A stretch of 64,000 nucleotides of DNA from Ephemerocybe angulata (lineage: Eukaryota; Basidiomycota; Agaricomycetes; Agaricales; Psathyrellaceae). The first letter of the stretch is position 1. Each line of letters starts with the position of its first letter. The DNA lies in the NCBI GenBank assembly GCA_013368325.1, contig JAACJK010000110.1, forward strand, positions 1,364,001 through 1,428,000, in the 5' to 3' direction. The position numbers were made by a program, and so were the translations under genes. The notes under the pieces are model-generated. The model did no database searches. It saw nothing but the letters and a program-made list of their open reading frames with translations, and was not told the origin of the DNA. Of the stretch, positions 57,251-64,000 are shown piece after piece.

Positions 57251-60200
57251 TCAGTAACCGAAGTGAACGTATGGAATCCAAGCAAGCAACGATTGATCTG
57301 AGTTGTCGTTCAGCCGAAGGCGTAGCTGTTGAATGGCGTGGTGGAGCGCATGAGCAGAGTTTGTCCCATCAAACTCGCCCCCACTGGCGGGATCCCTGCG
57401 ATCCAGTAGGCATCGATAGAAGTCGACGGCGACATCTGGGGCGTGGTGATCTCCAATAGACCACATAGTGGCCACTACTCGGCGATATCCCGCAGAGAGC
57501 ATACCCGCGGCAAGATGAACAGCCTCGTCGGGTAACGTCTGCACGCCAGTGCTCGTCTGACAAGCGGAAAGGAACGCTAGGTCCGCATTTTTGAGATCCC
57601 GCTGAAGGATGCTCGCGAGATCAAGGGACCCATCGTGGAAGGAGAACCGACTCCGGAGTGGGTTATCCGCATCTTGGGAAGCGTGGCATGCCAAGTGCAC
57701 ACTGCTGAGCCTAGCCATAGAGTCAAGACAACTGGAGGATGTAACGGCGCTCCCTTCCAGCTTCTCCGCCCTAACAGCAGCGCTTGTGGCCATGTCGTAA
57801 ATAGCTCGAACTTCTCTCGTTGTTCCAGGGATAGCTGAGCCACCAGGGGTGTTAGGCTGGCTGGTCAACAAAAGACCAGACACTTCCTTATCAATTTGGC
57901 GGTTGTTCCTGACTCGGTCGGTGAGTGCGGCGACAGTGGGAGTGTATGATGACACTGCGTAGTCCATGACGCTTTCGGTGCACTGATCGTCGTAGATCCC
58001 TGCTGCATGGATGGGAAGGAATGATAATGGACCGGTAGGGCACCACCAGATCCTTGGTGGCGCTTCCCCTGAACTTCGGTCTATTGTCTAGAAGGATATG
58101 AAATCGTTAGTAAATCGACAAGCTTACTTTAGAGCAGCCACACCCACGGGTATTTTCACACCAACCAGAATTGGCTTCACTACCTCCTCCCATAGCCCTC
58201 GAAGAATACCTCGGACAAGAGTATCACTTCCCTTTGCTCTTAACGAGATACTCCTGACGGCTCTGACCCTATCCTCGTCTCCTAAAACATCCACCCCCGT
58301 TGAGCCACGGTCACGGAGGTCGTACGAGCGAAGCTGGGTGCTCAGATCTTCCCTGTAGTGATTACACTTCGCGAGTGAGAAGGTGGGAAGGGTGATGTGG
58401 AGGAGAGTGTCCCTTCCTGCCACCAGCGCAATCGCATCGCACCGACCCTCATCAACGTTTATGATGAAGACATAGCCGGCCTCTGGGAGGTGCTGCAGGA
58501 GGGTATAACATGGAGACGGTTCGAGGAACGTTTCAAATCCAGGCATTGCCCGGACCTTTGCGAGGAGACAGTCGAACTGCTGCGAAAGATCGAAATTCTT
58601 TCGAGCTTCGTCCTCCAAGGATATCTTCTCTGATAACGGCATGTCCGTTTGAAATTGGGCTCTGGAGGATCCGGCGGCTTCGAGCTGCTTTGAAACGGAC
58701 ATAATGGTGTCCGCAAGATGGCTGTCATATCGACGCAGCTCGTCTAACGGTGATCGGAGCTTCGTGAGCTGACGCCATACAAGGCAGCGCCCTTGCTCAA
58801 GCCACTCTAAAGCCTTATCAGGACGTCCATGTGCGAATGCGGCGGCTGCAGCGTGAAGCGGTAGGCCGGAGATATTCTGAAGCTGAGAGTAACGGTGTTG
58901 CAGCGTTTGTTCGAGTGTCGCGATCAGTGTGATCAAGCGGATGGTGGTATCGTACGCACTCAGCAGTTCAGGGGAGTAGACGTCGGAACGAATCAGAGTC
59001 TGGGCCCAATTTTGTGACCCACTTAGTCTGTCATGTGGGGAGCCGAGGTTGGATGTTGCACATGACTTGAAATAGTAGAGAGCCTGAGCGAGTGCGTGTC
59101 GATCTCCCAAGTGGTAAAAGCGGGACTCGAAAAAGGTACCAAGGGTGTTGTGTCGCTGAGGCGTGCTGGGGTGACCCTCCGCGGTGAGCTCTACCACCTC
59201 CTTTTGTGCTCTAATAGCCTCATCGATGTCAGAAGGATCTGCAGTGTGTTCAAAGCGAGATTTAAGAGTGAGACACAAGGTTTCGATCAGTGAAGGCATG
59301 TTTGCATGTCCGGCCGGAGTGAGGCTCGCTGCTCTCCTTTGGATTGAAAGGGCCTCATTGATGTGATCGATGTTACCAGTATGTCGGAATTGGGCCCTGC
59401 GTGCCTGACTGAGGCTATTGAGGAGGAAAGGCATACTCGCATGGTCTTCCCCGGTAAGCACTAGTGCTCTCTGCTGCACCATGATAGCCCAAGCGAGGTC
59501 TTGATGATCCCCAGTGTGATCGAAGCGAGACAGGAGCATGCCACCGAGACTGGCTAGCTGGCGATGCATGTTTGAATGTCCCTCTGGCGTAAGCTCCACG
59601 GCTCTCTGCTGCGTTGCAATCGCCTCAACCATGTCGCGAGGATCCCCCGTGTGCCGAAAGCGAGTTATGAGTGAGACTCCAAGGTTGCTGAGCCAGGAAG
59701 GCATGTCGACATAACCCTCAGGAGTACGCTCCACGGCTCGTTGCTGGGCAATGATGGCTTCGGCGAGGTCACGGATATTTCCCGTATGCTTGAAGCGGGC
59801 TCGAAGAGACAATCCCAAGTTGTTGAGTGGACAAGCGATGTTTGCGTGACCTTCCGGGGTGAGCGCCACTGCTTTGCGAAACAATGAAATGGCCTCAGAG
59901 ATATTGAGAAGGTCTTGACTGCGCGCAAACAGAGACAGGTAAACAGCCCCAAGATTAGTGAGGTGGGAAGGCATGGAAGCATCCCCTTCCAGAGTGAGCT
60001 CTACTGCTGTCTTCTGAGCTCTAAAAGCCCTATCTAAGTCTTGAGTATCTCCAGTATGATCAAAACGAGACAGAAGCGCGACACCGAGGTTGCTAAGCCT
60101 GGATGGCATGTCAGCACTCCCAGCCGGAGTGTGCCCCACCGCTATCTCATGCGCTAAAATAGCGTCAGAGAGATCATTCAGATCTCCCGTGCGACAGAAG

Positions 60201-60381
60201 CGGTCTTCAAATGAGACTCCGAGGTTGTTGTACCGGAAAGGGATGGCTGAGTCGCTGTCTGGAGTAAGCTCCAATGCTCTCCAAAGTGCGGCTATTGAAT
60301 TTGAAATAGAAGCAACGTCGCCTGTTGTCAGGAATTGGCTTCTCAAAGTAAGGCCCTCCACGTCCAAATTGCGGACATAAT
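57251..60381 (-). CDS. TPR-CHAT protein (at least 1,020 aa)
   Basis: CHAT-domain protein with an N-terminal TPR array. Exons 60381-58148 and 58087-57251. About nine repeats of 44-46 aa (pattern NLG...RF.HTGD..D...AI...Q.AVELTPEGHA.MPS) span about 60,340-59,050. The CHAT domain follows, with IWWCPTGPLSFLPIHAAG in the second exon. The catalytic pair is His in LACHASQ (codon 57683-57685) and Cys in SACQTSTG (57560-57562). A 60-nt intron with GTGGGT donor and TTCTAG acceptor joins the two exons in frame; the nearby GTAAGC donor does not. A CTATTCAG acceptor precedes 60381, so one or more short 5' exons exist; a candidate frame lies near 60,430-60,530. CHAT proteins are caspase-related proteases, often activated through their repeats. 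The target is unknown. Confidence 0.85.
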
Positions 60382-61440
60382 CTGAATAGCGTTCATGTGA
60401 AATTAGAAGTCATTTGCATAGATTGGGCGTGGTAAAATATCTTGCCATTGGTGCCCTCTGCGGGAATTGGGCTACGAGGAACATGTTCAAGGCCAGATCA
60501 TCTGATATGTCGGGACAATACATACGTGGTACCATCCATTATTTCATAAAACTTCAACCAGAAGAGGTGAGCCAACGATGTAAGGATGATTCACGGTAAA
60601 CCAAGGAAGGAATAGACGTATTAGTTTACAAGTAATATACCATTCCTTAGGGCCACAGCATATACATACACAGCACACGGACTAGAGATTCTGCTCGGTA
60701 ATATGGTAGTGCACTCTAACTTCATTCTTCCGGACAGGTTTGATAATACAAAAATGGGCCTCCCCTTGACGCCGTCGCACAGCTTTCCACAGCTCTACCC
60801 CGTCTACTACCCAATGTTCGTTGTACTTAGCACTGGTATGGCATCCACGACAGGCAACATTCGATCTCGTTTCAACCGCCACCGACACTTAGATCATCAA
60901 GCCTTCAATGCAGCGCAATGCCCATCATGATAACCGCACAATTTACACCGCTTTTTCTACATATCGCGAATCAATAGGCACTGTACGCAAGTGATAGGAT
61001 GCAATGTCCCGTTTAAGTTTTAAAATGGGTCTCTGTTATACCGTACGTGGCATACGAGACTAATCGACCATGAAACAAGTACGAAACCCCAGGCGCTCTC
61101 CTCCTGGTACAGTTATATTGGATCAGATCGTTTGATGCCATGTGGACAGTCGACATCACAGCTTGCTTCCCCACTCACCTGCTCGGCGCGATCACGAACT
61201 CCTCGCCGACCAGGCGCCTTATACTACTCCATCTGTAAGCGTTCGAGGTTGCGCGGTGTTGTAAGGTGGACCCCCCTTTCTGTTCAAGCTCGTCCTCCGA
61301 GTCACTTCGATATTATTCGCTTCTCAATCGTCACTCGTTCGTAGTATATATACTCACTAGCTCCTTCCTCACTGCAAAGTCCTTTTTTCTTTCTCGGTCT
61401 GAATAGTGAGCATTTCTCTATCGTCTCCCTGCATCCAATA
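60382..61440. other. Upstream region of TPR-CHAT gene
   Basis: About 1.06 kb. It probably holds the missing first exon(s) and promoter of the TPR-CHAT gene. Beyond that no gene is supported. Confidence 0.4.
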
Positions 61441-61601
61441 CAGTAGAACCTACGTTAGTAAGCCATACTCTGAAAAGTCATAACCGCCAATAAGTCATAC
61501 CACCGGTGGTCCACCGAATCTCTTTCCCCCGCCAAAATGACCTCGGAAAAGTCATAACCTCCATAGGTCATAGGTCGTGATGGGTACACAGGGTTTTACT
61601 G
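61441..61601 (+). mobile_element. pogo-like MITE, TA target site
   Basis: 161-bp element. The ends are CAGTAGAACC and, inverted, CAGTAAAACC, flanked by TA on both sides (61439-61440, 61602-61603). The interior repeats AAAGTCATAACC-type strings several times in direct order. Such CAGTARAACC ends with TA duplication are typical of pogo/Tc1-mariner-type short elements. Confidence 0.65.
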
Positions 61602-61659
61602 TACGTTGAAGCAAGCCCGAGGATCCAACGAGGATCGTCGCTGAAGCCCGAGGAACACC

Positions 61660-64000
61660 ACCCTAACCCCCGCGTAAATGAGCATCGAACACGGCAGGGC
61701 ATTCCCACGCACCTTTCCTCCCCACCGCGATCGTCGTCGGGACGCAATGGCGGTGGGCTCGCCCGCATCCTCATCCCACTCGCTCACGACGCTTATCGGC
61801 CCCACCCAGCGGCCCTCCGCCTCACTATACATCTCCAAATTCACAACCGAATCCCCCCTCCCCTCGCCTCTCCTCCCCCAACGCAAGGTAGCAGGCGACG
61901 ACGTCCTCCTCACCATCTGAACCGCATGGAAGAGGGGCTTATAGACCTGCTGAAGCAGCCTGCGAGCGGTAGCAGTGCGTCTGCGGGGTACATGGGAGCC
62001 CGGCGCTCATTGCGGTGCTCGAGACGGTGCCGACGTTCGTTCCATCGGGTTACAATCGCGTGTGGTTCGGGATGGAGGCGGGATGGTTGTGGTGTTTACT
62101 GTGGAGTATATCGCTAGGGTGGCCATGGCGTATTGGAGATTTAGCTTGTCGAGTCTCTCTATCTATGTGCGTTTCCATACCTCTATCATGGGAGCGTTAG
62201 ACTGACGGTGTGGATAGCCTTGTACAGGATCGACCTCCTCTCGGCGCTTCTGTACTACGTCGAGTCCATGTTCGGCCAAGACGCCTCTTTTCCCCCCCGC
62301 TTCTCCATCCTGAGCATGTTCCGCGGCCTCCATAGTCCACGTCCTCCACCCCTCCGCTGCGACCACACCATTCACCCTGTGCGTCTACCGAGCCTCTAGG
62401 ACGATCGAGGTGGTGTACCCTTCCGTGCGCAGGTCGTACCACGCTTTGCTCCCTTCGTCCTTCTTCGTCCCGGCCCTCATCGCGCCTTCGTACGTCGTCC
62501 CATCTTCCTATCCTCGACCGGCTACTGATCTCCCTGCATCTCTGCTAGAGATGCAGCTGCTCTACGGATACCCCGCTGAACACAGGACGTGGACGAGGCC
62601 ATAGACACTTTCACCAACTCCGACGGCGACCCCACCTAACTCGTCTCCATCCCCGCCGCCGCTGCAACACGGTTCGGTAGTCAGTGAGTACTTACACATC
62701 CTTCTCCCCCTTCCACATCACCCCGATCCCCTTCGCACCTCCATCACCTCCGCTCTCGAATTCACAATCCCGCGCCATCTACGTTTCTCATTATACTAAC
62801 TTCTCATCCCTTGCTCTAGTGATAACGTCGTAGGTTCTTCGCGTTCCTCTTTCTCTTTCCGGTTCGGTTCTCCGGTGTTTCGAGTTCGTGCGCCATGCTT
62901 CGGGATTCGGCATCCACTATAACGGTCTTTGCTCAGTCGTTTCTTTGTTCTTTCTTTCTTCCCTTCTCCCTCGTTTCCTCGTCCGTCCGTGCGTCCTATG
63001 GCACCCATCTGCGCCCGCACGCACAGGCGGATTGGGCTTCATACATGGCATGTTTTGGGTGGTAGCGTCTGTTGGACGTCCGCCGCTCTTTTCGTGCTGT
63101 TAAGCTTTATGAACTCCATGTGCGGTTGTGCATGTGTTTGGGAGAGAGTAAGTCAGCGGAGTGGGTGTGCTGGTACGGATGGGTTTTGTTTGGTGCTCGG
63201 AGGTCGACGTGCACACCCCGGGCGAGGACTGACAGACCTATGTGCGTCTTGTTTCTCTATCATTCGGGTGGGATACTGACGGATAGACGATAGCTTCCCA
63301 AGGAATCATTGACTTTCTCTACGTACCTTCTTCCGTATCAAATTGAACTTATGCTTGCCCGATACGCGTCTGTCCGCTTCCCGATTCTCGATCTTGCGCT
63401 TGTTACGCCTAGTCTATGTCTTCTGAATCCGCCTGCCTCGGTACAACCACACCACCCTCATGTACGTCTCACCCCGGGTGCTGTACGAAGCAGCTTTGTG
63501 TCTTCTTCGACTACGTTACCTTCTCTTCCTTCTTCGTGACCTCATTCGACTCTTCTTCGGCCGATATTGGGCTGATGGAGGGGCAGTTGGGTTCGTGGGA
63601 TATGTTTCGGTATCTGCCGCTATCGATGATGACATGCGATCTCTCGCCCTCTTCTCTTTCTCCCCTTTCCTTTCGTTCTTTCTCCGTCTGTCCGTCCTCC
63701 CTTCCTTCATGCGAGGAGCCCGCCCGTCGATCACTCACTCCCATACACGCCCGCCATCAGCTGGGCGATAAAATTTGTGTGATTGAGCGCAGCATCAACT
63801 CGATGCCTGCTGCTCATCCCGTGTTGATGATCCCTGACAGATGTAGCGGTTGTTTATAGCGCGGATATGGATGATGTGCGTGGGTTTTGTGTGTGCCTTC
63901 GTTCGTCGTTTAGCCTTCGGCCTCTCACTTCGGGCTCCTTCCCTCATATCCTTGTTTTATCCCGTTTGAACGCCTCATGAGGATCGGACGGACTGTCCCT
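61660..64000 (+). pseudogene. Voltage-gated K+ channel relics, duplication copy B
   Basis: Direct copy of 54,065-56,412, diverged by base changes and indels. It starts with the matching ATG frame (61747; SHSLTTLIGPTQRP) and keeps pieces of the channel core (FGMEAG, TVEYIARV, RIDLLSALLYYVES, RYNHTTLM). The right end at the window edge still aligns to copy A at about 56,412, so the unit continues beyond the window. No intact channel frame is present. Confidence 0.7.

Overview
The window reads as nuclear DNA of a mushroom-forming basidiomycete (Agaricomycetes). The grounds are host genes cut by many 44-66 nt GT-AG introns, family content typical of the group (MYND-finger paralogues, a DUF6533 membrane protein, a CHAT-TPR protein, an AceTr transporter, a P450 relic), and young LTR retrotransposons. 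I cannot name the species. There are no rRNA or tRNA genes and no CRISPR.

Layout. 1-14,060 is a cluster of three paralogous MYND-finger genes: one entering from the left edge (+), one complete on the minus strand (1,791-3,857), and one on the plus strand (5,099-14,060) split in a coding exon by a 6.7-kb Ty3/gypsy chromovirus (6,147-12,820, TSD GAAAT). 14,190-29,992 is a small secreted-protein gene (minus) split by a 15-kb Ty1/copia element (14,775-29,908, TSD GTCCC). That element is itself a stack. It holds an insertion of unclear type carrying an intron-bearing ORF (about 16,820-24,362). A second copia element lies inside this insertion in the opposite orientation (17,994-23,898, TSD GTTCT). 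A 491-bp hAT-type MITE (27,122-27,612, TSD GATGGGCT) breaks the outer pol.

29.9-53 kb is gene-bearing host DNA. It holds two small C2H2-finger proteins, an AceTr/GPR1-FUN34-YaaH transporter, a proline-rich membrane protein, a 708-aa disordered protein and the intact paralogue of the interrupted secreted protein (43,560). A 14-exon DUF6533 membrane protein, two small basic proteins and a predicted secreted protein complete the set. From 53 kb on the DNA is decayed. A P450 fragment is followed by two direct copies (about 2.4 kb, roughly 54.07-56.41 and 61.66->64.0 kb) of a degenerate voltage-gated potassium channel region. They flank an apparently intact CHAT-TPR gene (57,251-60,381).

The strongest observations are these. 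The gypsy element carries an 11-nt self-complementary primer site, which predicts Tf1/sushi-type self-priming. Both copia elements have half-tRNA-iMet (copia-type) primer sites. Two host genes can be read through 6.7 and 15 kb of inserted DNA once the element and one target duplication are ignored. Three 10-11 bp frameshifting insertions have an 8-bp repeat plus 2-3 bp filler structure, as hAT excision footprints would leave. All exon coordinates come from reading splice signals and frame by eye. No alignment or database search was run.
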